Origin: Sphingobium sp. DEHP117
GTDB lineage: Bacteria; Pseudomonadota; Alphaproteobacteria; Sphingomonadales; Sphingomonadaceae
Assembly: GCF_030867385.1 (NCBI RefSeq)
Contig: NZ_JAPFBJ010000003.1
Coordinates: 1 to 64,000 of the forward strand
DNA: 64,000 nt
Reading direction: 5' to 3'
Shown here piece by piece: positions 34,474 through 43,421 of this stretch. The notes beneath the pieces were generated by a model. That model did not search any database. It was not told the DNA's origin and saw only the letters and a program-made list of their open reading frames with translations. A program made the position numbers and the translations under genes. Every line of letters begins with the position of its first letter. Within the stretch, counting starts at the first letter, position 1.

Positions 34474-35898
34474 TCAGAGGATCTTTTCGAAGATGTTGAG
34501 TAGTCCTTCGGTCTTGCTCGAATAGGGTGGCAGAAGTTGACCAAGCAGGCTGAGTTTCGGCTGAGAGAACACCGGCTTGTAATGAGTGAAGCGCTCGAAA
34601 CTGGCGACGCCGGTATAGGCACCGATGCCGCTCTGTCCGATGCCACCGAAAGGCAGCCGGCGCTGGAAGACGTGCATGACCGTGCCGTTGAGAGTCACGC
34701 CGCCAGCGTGCGTTTCGGAAATGATCTTGCGCCGTTCCTCACTTTCGTCGCCAAAATAATAGAGCGCCAGCGGGCGCTCATGCCGGTTTACGTAGCGAAT
34801 GAGATCGTCTTCGGAGCGATATGGCATGATCGGCAGGATCGGTCCGAAAATCTCCTCCTGCATCATCGCCATGTCATCGGTAACGTCGAGAACCGCCAAC
34901 GGCACGATCCGATGCCGTTCAGGAAGCGTTCCATCGCCGTTGTCCGAGAGGTTGAGCACCGTCGCGCCCTTGGCTTCGGCATCATCGAGCAAACCTTGGA
35001 GCCGCGCGAACTGTCGGTCATTGATGATACTGGTGAAATCGGGGTTGCTTGCCGCGTTGGGGTAGCATTTGGCAACCTGAGCGCGGAGTGCGGCGACGAA
35101 GCTTTCCATCTGATCGACATGGACGAAGGCATAGTCAGCGGCGATGCAGGTCTGGCCGGCGTTGAGCAGCTTGCCGAACACTAAGCTTTCACAGACTTGT
35201 GCAAGCGATGCACCCTTGCCCACGATGGCAGGGCATTTGCCGCCAAGTTCCAGAGTAACAGGTGTAAGGTTGGCAGCCGCCGCTTCATAGACTTTGCGGC
35301 CAACCGCGGGTGAACCGGTGAAGAGAATATGGTCGAAAGGTAGGGCCGTCATCGCCTGTGCCATGTCGGGCCCGCCCTGGACAATCGCGAATTCCTCTTC
35401 GGCGAAATACCGGCGCACAAGCCGCTCGCTGGCTTCGGCGGCGTTGGCGGAAACTTCGCTCGGCTTTGCGATCACGCGGTTGCCGGCCGCCAATGCACCG
35501 GCCGCGCCAACGAATATGGTGCCGAGCGGATAGTTCCACGTGCCGAGAACGCCCACCACACCTAGGGGCTGGGGGACCAGGCGCGATGAACCGGGAAGGC
35601 CGAAGATGTCAGTCTTCACCCGCCGCGGCCTCAGCCACGTCTTCAGATTGCGGCGCGCAAATTTAATTTCCGATATGCCAAGCATCAGGTCGAGCAGGAT
35701 AGTCTCGTAGCGGGATCGAATGCCGAAATCGGCGGCAACGGCATCGACCAATTCGTCTCTGTGCTGCTCAAATATCCGGCCAAGGCGCCCGAGCAGGTCC
35801 ATGCGTTCTTCGTAGCTGCGCGAAACCTGCTCACGCGTCCCTTCGCGTTGGGTCGCGAAAATTCGTTCCAGCTCAGTTCTGTTCCAAGACGCATCCAC
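34474..35898 (-). CDS. Aldehyde dehydrogenase (coniferyl-aldehyde-dehydrogenase-like)
   Basis: 474 residues (MDASWNRTELERIFATQREG). The cofactor site is LGVVGVLGTWNYPLG and FTGSPAVGRKVYEAAA; general base Glu in TLELGGKCPAIVGKGAS; catalytic Cys in LNAGQTCIAADYAFVH. Short class-3-like form with a C-terminal VASFERFTHYKPVF. It oxidises the aldehyde made by the adjacent GMC enzyme; the acid then goes to the ligase. Second gene after the TBDR (231 bp). Confidence 0.87.
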   Translation of the reverse strand: MDASWNRTELERIFATQREGTREQVSRSYEERMDLLGRLGRIFEQHRDELVDAVAADFGIRSRYETILLDLMLGISEIKFARRNLKTWLRPRRVKTDIFGLPGSSRLVPQPLGVVGVLGTWNYPLGTIFVGAAGALAAGNRVIAKPSEVSANAAEASERLVRRYFAEEEFAIVQGGPDMAQAMTALPFDHILFTGSPAVGRKVYEAAAANLTPVTLELGGKCPAIVGKGASLAQVCESLVFGKLLNAGQTCIAADYAFVHVDQMESFVAALRAQVAKCYPNAASNPDFTSIINDRQFARLQGLLDDAEAKGATVLNLSDNGDGTLPERHRIVPLAVLDVTDDMAMMQEEIFGPILPIMPYRSEDDLIRYVNRHERPLALYYFGDESEERRKIISETHAGGVTLNGTVMHVFQRRLPFGGIGQSGIGAYTGVASFERFTHYKPVFSQPKLSLLGQLLPPYSSKTEGLLNIFEKIL

Positions 35899-36128
35899 GT
35901 TAAATCGTCCGGAGGCGCGCCGGCCGCTCGGCGCTGCTCGCCTGGGCGGTGCTTTCAGCTGCGCCGATCTCAGTGATCGCAGCGCGCTCGATTCTGTACG
36001 CCGTGCCGATGAATGAGGGACCGTTGCCGGTGGAACGCATCATGGATACTCCTCGGTCTGAAAGTCAGGTCGAAAAATCGGGGGCAGCGGGCGGGAGAGG
36101 ATGCCCGCCGCCCCCGTCGCAGCAGCGA

Positions 36129-38738
36129 TCAGAACTTGACTGTCGCTTCGACGCCATAAGTGCGCGGCATGCCGCGGTTCAGATAATCGTAGCCGAACAC
36201 GTTCATGTTGAGGCTGTAGGTGTAGTAATATTTGTCGAACAGATTCTTCGCCCACAAGCTAACCGACATATTGTCGTGCGCATAGGTTAATCGCGCATTG
36301 GCGAGCCAGTAGCCCGGATTTGCGCATGTAATCGCCTTACCCGCGAGCGTTATGTTCGATCCCGCTGGGGGTGTATCGCACGGTGTCTGCCCATAATTCT
36401 TGAACGGATCAAAATAGTACTTGCCCATGTAGGACGCATCACCGCGCAAGGTCAGCTTGTTGGTGCCGTCATCGATCATATCCCAGTCGAATCCGGCCTG
36501 GAACGTAACCTCCGGCGCGTTCGGGAAGGGATTGCCGTTGACGTTCAATGTCGGGCTTGCCGGGTTTGCCGGATCGATCACATTGCCTTTGTACTTGCTG
36601 TTGAGATAGCCCAGCGAAGCATCGAAACGCAACGTATCGGCCACCTGCCAGGCGAGTTCGGCCTCGCCACCGAACAGGCGACCATTGGCGCTGCGCGTGA
36701 AGGTTGTAGCGCCAACCAGCTGCGTTACTTGGTGATTCGAATACTCGTAGTAGAAGCCCGCGAGGTTAAGTTGGACGCGGCGATCGAACAGCCGGGTTTT
36801 GAGCCCCGCCTCATATGCATTCAGCTTTTCAGGCTGGATATAATAGACTTGATTGACGCCCTGATAGGCAAGCCCGTTGAAGCTGCCGCTGCGGTAACCG
36901 CGACTGTACTGGAGATAGCCCATGATATCATCGGCGAACTCATAGCTGACATTGATACGGCCGGTTAGCCTGTTTGCCTTTTCGCGCTGCTCAAGCGGCG
37001 CGAGATTGGGGTTGTATGGATTGCTGTAGGGGATCAGGTTGACAACCGGCGTCGTACCGTCGAGCGCATAGAGGAAAGTGCTGCCGTTAAGGTAATTGAC
37101 CTTATCCTGGGTGTAGCGTGCACCCACCGCCACGGTCAGCCGCTCGGTCGTTTTCCAGGTTACGTCGCCGTAGATCGCCTTCGAGGGGCGCGACACGTCA
37201 AAACGCTGTTCGCCGAGGATCGGGGTGAACGGAGGCGCGCCTGCCCCGGCGCAGCCCGCCGAAAAGCTACCCCCCATGCCGCCATTGCCCGTATTATTGA
37301 TCGCGATGTCGGTCTGGAGTGCAATCAGCGAGCGTGCATCAAGGAAGCCGTTGGGATTGATCTCGATCGCGTCGCAGAATCCGGCATCGCCAGGCCCCAA
37401 CGCCGGATTGGCGGCAAAGGCTGGGATATAGCGGATCGCGTCGGGCGTTCCGATTGCGGCGTTATTGTAGCTGCCCGGAAGACCGGCGCTAAGCAGCAGC
37501 GGCCTCAGCGCCCCGAAAAAGTCCGGGTAGTTGACCGTCTTGACCTTGTCCCTGCCATAATAAAGGCCGGCAATGATATCGAGGCGGTCGTTCGAATAGC
37601 TGAAACGCAGATCCTGGTTGAAATTCTTGCTCGTCGACGTGAGGCCGATCGAGCAGAGATCGGCTGGGCCGCCATCGCAATCATCAGGATTGTTGATATA
37701 GTCGCCGGTGTCGTAGCCGGTAATCGAGGTGACGGAGAATTGGTCGCTGACATCCCATTTGATGTTGAGGGCTATCCCTTTCGACTTGCTGATGTTCTTA
37801 CCTACCCGATCAACTGCGACCTCATTGTCACGCAGCAACCGCCCGCCTAGGAAAGGTTGCGGATCGTAACGCGAATAGCCGAGCGCATCCTGCCCGCCCG
37901 CGAGTTGACCACCTGCATAGGGCGCGGTGCCCCATGGATCGTCCTTCGCGGCATAGAGCTTCAAATTGATGTCGAGATCGGGATCGGGCCGGAAGCGGAT
38001 CGAGATGCGACCGCCGATCGTATCGGTGGTCCCTAGGTCGCGCTCATTCCCAGGCAGTACATTGCGCTGCCAACCATCCCCTTTTGCAAAAGTACCGGCG
38101 ACGCGGACGCCCAAGATGTCGGGAACCAGCGTCGCTTCAGCGGCGCCCTGCACCGTGAAAGTGTCGTAATTGGCATAGCCGGCGGTCAGATAGCCATTGG
38201 CCTCTCCCAGATCCGGCTTGCGCGTGAAGAAGCTGATCGCGCCACCCGTGGTGTTGCGACCGTAGAGTGTTCCTTGCGGTCCGCGCAGTACCTCGACCCG
38301 GTCGATGTCATAGAGTTGCAGGCCATGGCTCGCCCGGAAGCTCTGATAGACTTCATCGACATAGACGCCAACCGGCGACGCAGTGGAGGCGGAAAATTCG
38401 TTCGCCACTGAAATCCCGCGCAGCGAGAAATTCGGTTGGGTGCGACCATAGGGAGTGGTGACTTGCAGGCTGGGGATCGCGCCCATCAAGTCTGAGGTCT
38501 CCGTGATGCCGCGCGTGCGCAGCGTCTCGCCGCCTATGGCGGAAACGGCGGCCGGAACATCCTGCAAATTCTGTTCGCGCTTCTGCGCCGTGACGACGAT
38601 TGTCTCAAGGCCACCTTCCTGCGCCTCGGGCTTTTCGCCCTGCGATGCAGCGTCCTGGGCATGTGCCGGCACTGCAAGCGCACACGCGATCGATAGCGCG
38701 GTGGCACAAAGCAAATTTGTCCTAAAGGCTGTGACCAT
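36129..38738 (-). CDS. TonB-dependent outer-membrane receptor
   Basis: 869 residues from ATG 38738, preceded by GGGAGGA. Signal peptide LLCATALSIACALAVPAHAQ, TonB-box/plug start LETIVVTAQKREQNLQDVPA, plug RVEVLRGPQGTLYGRNTTGG, a 22-strand-type barrel and terminal YGVEATVKF. It takes up a substrate across the outer membrane using TonB energy. First gene of the TBDR-ALDH-GMC-ligase run, as pegB in peg operons. LysR site 4 is 65-92 bp upstream. Confidence 0.9.
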   Translation of the reverse strand: MVTAFRTNLLCATALSIACALAVPAHAQDAASQGEKPEAQEGGLETIVVTAQKREQNLQDVPAAVSAIGGETLRTRGITETSDLMGAIPSLQVTTPYGRTQPNFSLRGISVANEFSASTASPVGVYVDEVYQSFRASHGLQLYDIDRVEVLRGPQGTLYGRNTTGGAISFFTRKPDLGEANGYLTAGYANYDTFTVQGAAEATLVPDILGVRVAGTFAKGDGWQRNVLPGNERDLGTTDTIGGRISIRFRPDPDLDINLKLYAAKDDPWGTAPYAGGQLAGGQDALGYSRYDPQPFLGGRLLRDNEVAVDRVGKNISKSKGIALNIKWDVSDQFSVTSITGYDTGDYINNPDDCDGGPADLCSIGLTSTSKNFNQDLRFSYSNDRLDIIAGLYYGRDKVKTVNYPDFFGALRPLLLSAGLPGSYNNAAIGTPDAIRYIPAFAANPALGPGDAGFCDAIEINPNGFLDARSLIALQTDIAINNTGNGGMGGSFSAGCAGAGAPPFTPILGEQRFDVSRPSKAIYGDVTWKTTERLTVAVGARYTQDKVNYLNGSTFLYALDGTTPVVNLIPYSNPYNPNLAPLEQREKANRLTGRINVSYEFADDIMGYLQYSRGYRSGSFNGLAYQGVNQVYYIQPEKLNAYEAGLKTRLFDRRVQLNLAGFYYEYSNHQVTQLVGATTFTRSANGRLFGGEAELAWQVADTLRFDASLGYLNSKYKGNVIDPANPASPTLNVNGNPFPNAPEVTFQAGFDWDMIDDGTNKLTLRGDASYMGKYYFDPFKNYGQTPCDTPPAGSNITLAGKAITCANPGYWLANARLTYAHDNMSVSLWAKNLFDKYYYTYSLNMNVFGYDYLNRGMPRTYGVEATVKF

Positions 38739-38802
38739 GACTGTCCTCCCCACGGCATTTGTTGATTTGGCGCCATTTGCCGCGCCTTGGGGCTCATCGT
38801 CC

Positions 38803-38830
38803 AATTCAATTTGTTGGCGAACTATTCCTT
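38803..38830. promoter_or_regulatory. Putative LysR-regulon site 4 (TBDR)
   Basis: AATTCA-N14-TATTCCTT, 65-92 bp upstream of the receptor start, nearly the same distance as at the TBDR pseudogene. Preceded by CC and followed by ACTCAT, as in sites 2 and 3 (GCTCAT). Confidence 0.65.
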
Positions 38831-39192
38831 CCACTCATTGATTGAGGATTGTTGAGCCTGCACCGGCGACGTCTCGTGGCGGAGCAAATGACCCCATACA
38901 CTTCATTGGAATAGTCACGCTGAGCGCGCCCAGCGGGACGGATGCGCGCGCGCGAGGCGTTCCAATCCAGCTTTTCCAAACGGTGTATCGGTGTAATCGG
39001 CGGTGCCAACGGTTTTCCCTTGCCGAGTAGCAAAGGAAATCAGCTATTCGGGTGACCGTGAATGCACCATCTCTGTCGCCGTGAGCGGCGACAGCGCGCC
39101 TTGAAAGCAGCCCCGTCGACATCCGCGTATACGGGCTGTGCATTGTGCCGTTGTTGGATCATGAAGATGAGGTACGAATTCATCTGGCGATA

Positions 39193-39258
39193 CGGATTCT
39201 CAGGCACGCCAAAGGGCCGTGTCTGGACGGCCGAATCGGTCGATGACCGAAGCCCTCA
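39193..39258. repeat. 66-bp two-hairpin repeat, copy R2
   Basis: Direct repeat of 21949-22014 (58/66). Stems GGCCGT...ACGGCC and TCGGTC-GAT-GACCGA. It ends 24 bp before the cleavage-enzyme stop codon, whereas R1 lies in the open intergenic region before the CoA-transferase. Confidence 0.75.
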
Positions 39259-39281
39259 TTCGCTTGCTTCCTGTGCACGGC

Positions 39282-40211
39282 TCAGAAGGCGACGCGGTCA
39301 CTGCCCTTGAGACCGAGGATTTCCCTCGCTTCGGCGGGGCTCGCGGGTTCGTGACCCATTTCGGCGAGGATGCGCTTGATCTTCTCGACCTGCTGGGCAT
39401 TCGAAGCCGCAAGGACGCCGCGTTCGATGAAAAGGCTGTCCTCGAGCCCGACGCGGACATAGCCGCCGAGCAACGCCGCCTGCGTCAGAAAGGGCATCTG
39501 GTGCCTACCCGCGGCGAGCACCGACCAGCGGTAATTGCCGCGTCCGAAGAGGCGATCGGCGGTTTCCTTCATATAATGAAGATTTTCGAGATCGGCACCG
39601 ATGCCGCCCAATATGCCGAAGATCATCTGGACGAAGAAGGGTGGCTTCACCAGGCCGCGATCGACGAAATGGGCGAGATTGTAGAGATGGCCGACGTCAT
39701 AGCATTCATGCTCAAATTTGGTACCCGCCTCCGCCATCGTCGTGAGGATCGTCTCGATATCGCGGAAGGTGTTGCGGAAGATATAGTCGTCGGAGCCGGT
39801 GACATAGTCCTTCTCCCACGCGTATTTCCAGTCGGCGATGCGCTTCGCGGCGGGGAAGAAGGCGAAATTGAGCGAGCCCATGTTGAGCGAGCAAAGCTCG
39901 GGCTTGAAACGCGCAGAGGCGGCGAGGCGCTCGGCGACCGGCATGGTGGCCGCACCGCCCGTCGTGATGTTGATGACGGCGTCGGTGCGCTGCCGGATCA
40001 CGGGCAGGAAGCGGGCATAGACCTCGGGATCGCCGGTCGGCCTACCGTCCTCGGGGATGCGGGCATGGAGATGCAGGATCGCCGCGCCCGCTTCGGCGGC
40101 GGCGATCGACTGCTCGGCGATCTCCTCGGGCGTGACCGGGAGCGCGTCCGACATCGTCGGCGTGTGCGCCGATCCCGTCACCGCGCAGCTGATGATGACC
40201 TTGTTGCTCAT
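39282..40211 (-). CDS. Beta-keto acid cleavage enzyme (BKACE, DUF849 family)
   Basis: 309 residues (MSNKVIISCAVTGSAHTPTM). Zn-binding ILHLHAR, the NITTGGAATM loop, EHECYDVGHLYNLAHFVDRG and GLEDSLFIERGVLAASNAQQ are family landmarks (KceA-type). It splits a beta-keto acid with acetyl-CoA into acetoacetate and a new acyl-CoA. Which keto acid is not readable from sequence. It leads the 3' end of the TBDR3-cyclase-BKACE run, 13 bp from the cyclase. Confidence 0.87.
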   Translation of the reverse strand: MSNKVIISCAVTGSAHTPTMSDALPVTPEEIAEQSIAAAEAGAAILHLHARIPEDGRPTGDPEVYARFLPVIRQRTDAVINITTGGAATMPVAERLAASARFKPELCSLNMGSLNFAFFPAAKRIADWKYAWEKDYVTGSDDYIFRNTFRDIETILTTMAEAGTKFEHECYDVGHLYNLAHFVDRGLVKPPFFVQMIFGILGGIGADLENLHYMKETADRLFGRGNYRWSVLAAGRHQMPFLTQAALLGGYVRVGLEDSLFIERGVLAASNAQQVEKIKRILAEMGHEPASPAEAREILGLKGSDRVAF

Positions 40212-40224
40212 GGCCAGACTCCAT

Positions 40225-41016
40225 TCAATCGTCGAGGACGGCGACCGCGCGGGTCCAGCCTGCCGAAGCGCCTTTGATCTTGGTCGGGAAACACATCACG
40301 GTGAATCCGGAGGATGGAAGCGCTTCGAGATTATGCAGCTTCTCCAGATGGCAATAGCCGATTTCCCGACCCGCTTTGTGCCCCTCCCAGATCAGGTCGG
40401 CATTCCCGGTTTCGGCATATTTCTGCGCCGTGTAAGTGAACGGCGCGTCCCATGACCATGCATCGGTCCCTGTCACCCGGACACCGCGCTCAAGCAGGTG
40501 AAGCGTGGCTTCGCGGCCCATTCCACACCCCGCGTTGACATAGTCATCCGTGCCGTAGGCCGAACCGGCCCGCGTGTTGATGACCACGATGGTCAGCGGG
40601 CTGAGCTTGACGCCGATCCGATCGAGTTCAGCCCGAACATCCTCGGCGGTCACCACATAGCCATCGGGGAAATGCCGGAAATCGAGCTTGACGCCTGGTT
40701 GGCAGCACCAGTGGAGCGGAACCTCGTCGATCGTGATCGCCCGCTTGCCCCCATCCATCGTCGAATGAAAATGGTAAGGTGCGTCGAGATGCGTGCCGTT
40801 GTGCGTGATCAGCTCGACATGCTCGATCGCCCAGGCCTCGCCATCGGGCAGGTCGCTGGCCGTCATTCCGGGGAAGAAGGCCAGCATCTGTTCTCGTGTA
40901 TCATCGTGCCCGAAATATCGGACCCGTGGACGAAAGGCCGCCGGATCCGATACGATATCATTCTCGATGGGCATCGAAATGTCGATGATGGACTCGGCGG
41001 TGGGAATCGTGATCAT
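40225..41016 (-). CDS. Cyclase family protein (kynurenine-formamidase-like metal hydrolase)
   Basis: 263 residues (MITIPTAESIIDISMPIEND). The metal motif HNGTHLDAPYHFHS (HGTHxDxPxHF) is intact; VVINTRAGSAYGTDDYVNAG and TDAWSWDAPF follow. Members hydrolyse amides, lactones or cyclic diketones. 16 bp after the TBDR stop and 13 bp before BKACE, so co-transcribed. A ring or lactone opening feeding the keto-acid cleavage enzyme is a reasonable inference. Confidence 0.83.
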   Translation of the reverse strand: MITIPTAESIIDISMPIENDIVSDPAAFRPRVRYFGHDDTREQMLAFFPGMTASDLPDGEAWAIEHVELITHNGTHLDAPYHFHSTMDGGKRAITIDEVPLHWCCQPGVKLDFRHFPDGYVVTAEDVRAELDRIGVKLSPLTIVVINTRAGSAYGTDDYVNAGCGMGREATLHLLERGVRVTGTDAWSWDAPFTYTAQKYAETGNADLIWEGHKAGREIGYCHLEKLHNLEALPSSGFTVMCFPTKIKGASAGWTRAVAVLDD

Positions 41017-41032
41017 GAGAATATATTCCCGG

Positions 41033-43357
41033 CTAGAACTTATACCCGATGGTCACGCCATAGGTTCGCGGCTCCTCGAGGAAGCCGTTGACGCCAAATC
41101 CCACGATGCTGGAGCTGACAAAGGCGTTTGAGATGTACGTCTTGTTGGCGAGATTCTTGCCGTAGACGGTCACGCTCCAGCGATCGCCCGGATCGGTGTA
41201 GATCAGCGAGGCATTGAGCTTGGTCTTTGCCGGCTGCGACACCTGCGGAACGTTGAAGGCACTGAAATAGACCTTATCGACCCACAAGACCTCTCCGCGA
41301 AGGGCAAAGGATCCATGGTCCGAGCGCACGGTATATTGTGCCATGGCGTCGACCGTCCATTTGGGGGCTTGCGGCAGGCGGTTGCCGGCGTTGTTGAAAG
41401 CCGGTGCGCCGGTCGCCGGGTCGACGGTGCGCCCGTCACCTCCGGGTCGCGCGGGATCGATACTGATGAAACTGTCGAACTTGGCGTTGAGATAGGAGCC
41501 GGTCAGACCCAGTTCTAAGTCGGGCGTGGGGCGCGCGCGCAACTCGAGCTCGGCACCGTAGATCGTCGCTGTCGCCGCATTCTCCAGCGCGAGTGACGCG
41601 TTGACCACCTTGCCGACCTGGAGATCCTTGTAATCATAATAAAAGCCGGCAAGATTTATGCGGAGCCGCCGATCGAGGAATTCCGATTTCAGGCCCCCTT
41701 CATAGGCCGTGACCTTCTCCGGCTTCACGGGCGGCTGCACGCCGCCGACATTGTAGGTGCCGCTTTTGAAGCCTCGCGAAACCGAGGCGTAGAGCAAAGC
41801 GTCGGGCGTGATTTGATACTCGAGCGCCACTTTCGGCGTGAAGGATCGGAAGGTCTTGTGCGGTTGGCAGGTCGGGACCGATGGGATATCGGCTCCGCAC
41901 TGGGCGAGCGGCGCGACGGGATTGGCGGGCGAATAGGGTCGCGCGAGGTCGAACTGAAGCTGTTCGGAAATGCCTTTTCGCTCGATGCTGTAACGGCCAC
42001 CGACGACGAGGTGAATCTCCGGGGTCAGATTGTAGGTCGCTTGCCCGAAGATGGCGCCGGCATCAGTCTCGAGACGCCCGCCGGCATAATAGCCCTGGCG
42101 GATGACGCCGGGACCGCCGAAGCCAATATCATTGTAGGGAATGATGATCGCGCCGGCGTCATTTTCGTGGAAATAAAATGCCCCCAGCAGCCATCGGAAC
42201 CGGTCGGATTCGGACGAGAGCTGAAACTCCTGGCTGAACTGTTTGTCGTCTTCGTTCTGGAAGATCGGCGCGAGACGAAAACTGGTGGAATCGAGGTCCG
42301 ATCCGGTAATGTATTTCGTGCTGCGATAGGCCGTGATCGACTTGGCTGTGACGCCGCCGAATCGATATGCAATCTCGCTGCTGACACCCCAGATCGTGCG
42401 CCGGTTGAACGGATCGGCTTCGTTTGCGATATCGCGCGGATTGCTTGCGGTGACGCCGCCGAACTGAATGCCGAAAGGTGTGATTGTCTGGCCGCTGGCA
42501 GTCTGGCCCGCGGGTCCGAAATAATGATAGCCGTTCGCGTTGTCATTTTCTCGATGATAGTCGGCGATCAGAGTGATGGTGAGATCGTCGGCGGGTAAAA
42601 GCTTCAGCGTACCACGGATCGAACGGGCATTGGTGTCGTCGATCCTAGTGCCGGTCGTGATGTTTCGGCCATAGCCGTTGCGGTCGTCCGTCGAGAAAGC
42701 GATCCGCGCGAGCACTTTATCAGAGACAATCGGGCCGCTGACGGCGCCGTCGAACGCCAAACGACCATAGTTGCCGACCGTGACATCGCCATAACCCGAA
42801 AACGTGTCGGTGGGCTGGCGCGTTATGAGGTTGATTGAGCCGCCGGTCGCGTTGCGGCCATAGAGCGTGCCCTGTGGCCCGCGCAGAACTTCCACGCGAT
42901 CGACGTCGTAGAATGCGCTGAGCGCTGCGGCGCCGCGCGAAATGAACGCGCTGTTGAGGTGGAAAGCGATACTTCCCTCGGCGCCGGTGCTGAGGTTGTC
43001 GAGGCCGATGCCGCGCAGCGAGATTCTCGCGACGCCGAGCTGCTGGCCGAGGTTGAGATTGGGGACGGCGGCCTGCAGACCCTCGATGCTGTTGATGCCC
43101 GCCTTCGCGAGGTCATTGCCGGATAGGGCCGTCACCGCGAGAGGAATTTTCTGCACCGACTCGCTGCGCTTCTGCGCAGTCACGATGATGTCCTGAAGAC
43201 CGGCGCCCTGATCCTGTGCGGCGGGCGTCGATACGGCCTCCGGCTGCGGAGTGCTCGCAGCCGATGAAGCCGGCTCAGTCTGTGCGTAAGCGCTTGTGCC
43301 AACGACCGCAGGCAAAAGAAGTCCGATCCGCGCGGCGCGCGGCCAAAGCTTATCCAT
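41033..43357 (-). CDS. TonB-dependent outer-membrane receptor
   Basis: 774 residues from ATG 43357 (MDKLWPRAARIGLLLPAVVG), with signal peptide ending TSAYAQ. The plug shows LQDIIVTAQKRSESVQKIPL and RVEVLRGPQGTLYGRNATGG; the barrel ends YGVTIGYKF. The in-frame extension upstream to 43396 lacks a signal. No AATTCA-N14-TATTC site precedes it, so its control differs from the LysR cassette. Between the amidohydrolase and cyclase genes. Confidence 0.9.
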   Translation of the reverse strand: MDKLWPRAARIGLLLPAVVGTSAYAQTEPASSAASTPQPEAVSTPAAQDQGAGLQDIIVTAQKRSESVQKIPLAVTALSGNDLAKAGINSIEGLQAAVPNLNLGQQLGVARISLRGIGLDNLSTGAEGSIAFHLNSAFISRGAAALSAFYDVDRVEVLRGPQGTLYGRNATGGSINLITRQPTDTFSGYGDVTVGNYGRLAFDGAVSGPIVSDKVLARIAFSTDDRNGYGRNITTGTRIDDTNARSIRGTLKLLPADDLTITLIADYHRENDNANGYHYFGPAGQTASGQTITPFGIQFGGVTASNPRDIANEADPFNRRTIWGVSSEIAYRFGGVTAKSITAYRSTKYITGSDLDSTSFRLAPIFQNEDDKQFSQEFQLSSESDRFRWLLGAFYFHENDAGAIIIPYNDIGFGGPGVIRQGYYAGGRLETDAGAIFGQATYNLTPEIHLVVGGRYSIERKGISEQLQFDLARPYSPANPVAPLAQCGADIPSVPTCQPHKTFRSFTPKVALEYQITPDALLYASVSRGFKSGTYNVGGVQPPVKPEKVTAYEGGLKSEFLDRRLRINLAGFYYDYKDLQVGKVVNASLALENAATATIYGAELELRARPTPDLELGLTGSYLNAKFDSFISIDPARPGGDGRTVDPATGAPAFNNAGNRLPQAPKWTVDAMAQYTVRSDHGSFALRGEVLWVDKVYFSAFNVPQVSQPAKTKLNASLIYTDPGDRWSVTVYGKNLANKTYISNAFVSSSIVGFGVNGFLEEPRTYGVTIGYKF

Positions 43358-43421
43358 TTCGTAATCCCCTCCTCGTTGGACGCCGACGCGGTTCATGCGG
43401 CGCCTTTGGTTTCCTACCCCG

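Larger units (their letters stand above)
38739..39281. other. Intergenic with LysR site 4 and repeat R2
   Basis: 540 bp between the TBDR start and the 3' end of the beta-keto acid cleavage enzyme gene. It holds the regulatory site 38803-38830 and the 66-bp repeat R2 (39193-39258). Otherwise nothing recognisable; it marks the left border of the second catabolic set. Confidence 0.65.

Noticed and set aside
31089..38738. Naming the genes pegA, pegB, pegC and pegE
   Set aside because: Gene order agrees with the peg operon as I recall it, but the transporter and regulator differ and no alignment was possible, so symbols were withheld.
39193..39258. Treating the 66-bp repeats as the att sites of the tRNA-Met integrase
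   Set aside because: They do not resemble the tRNA 3' end, which that integrase would be expected to use.
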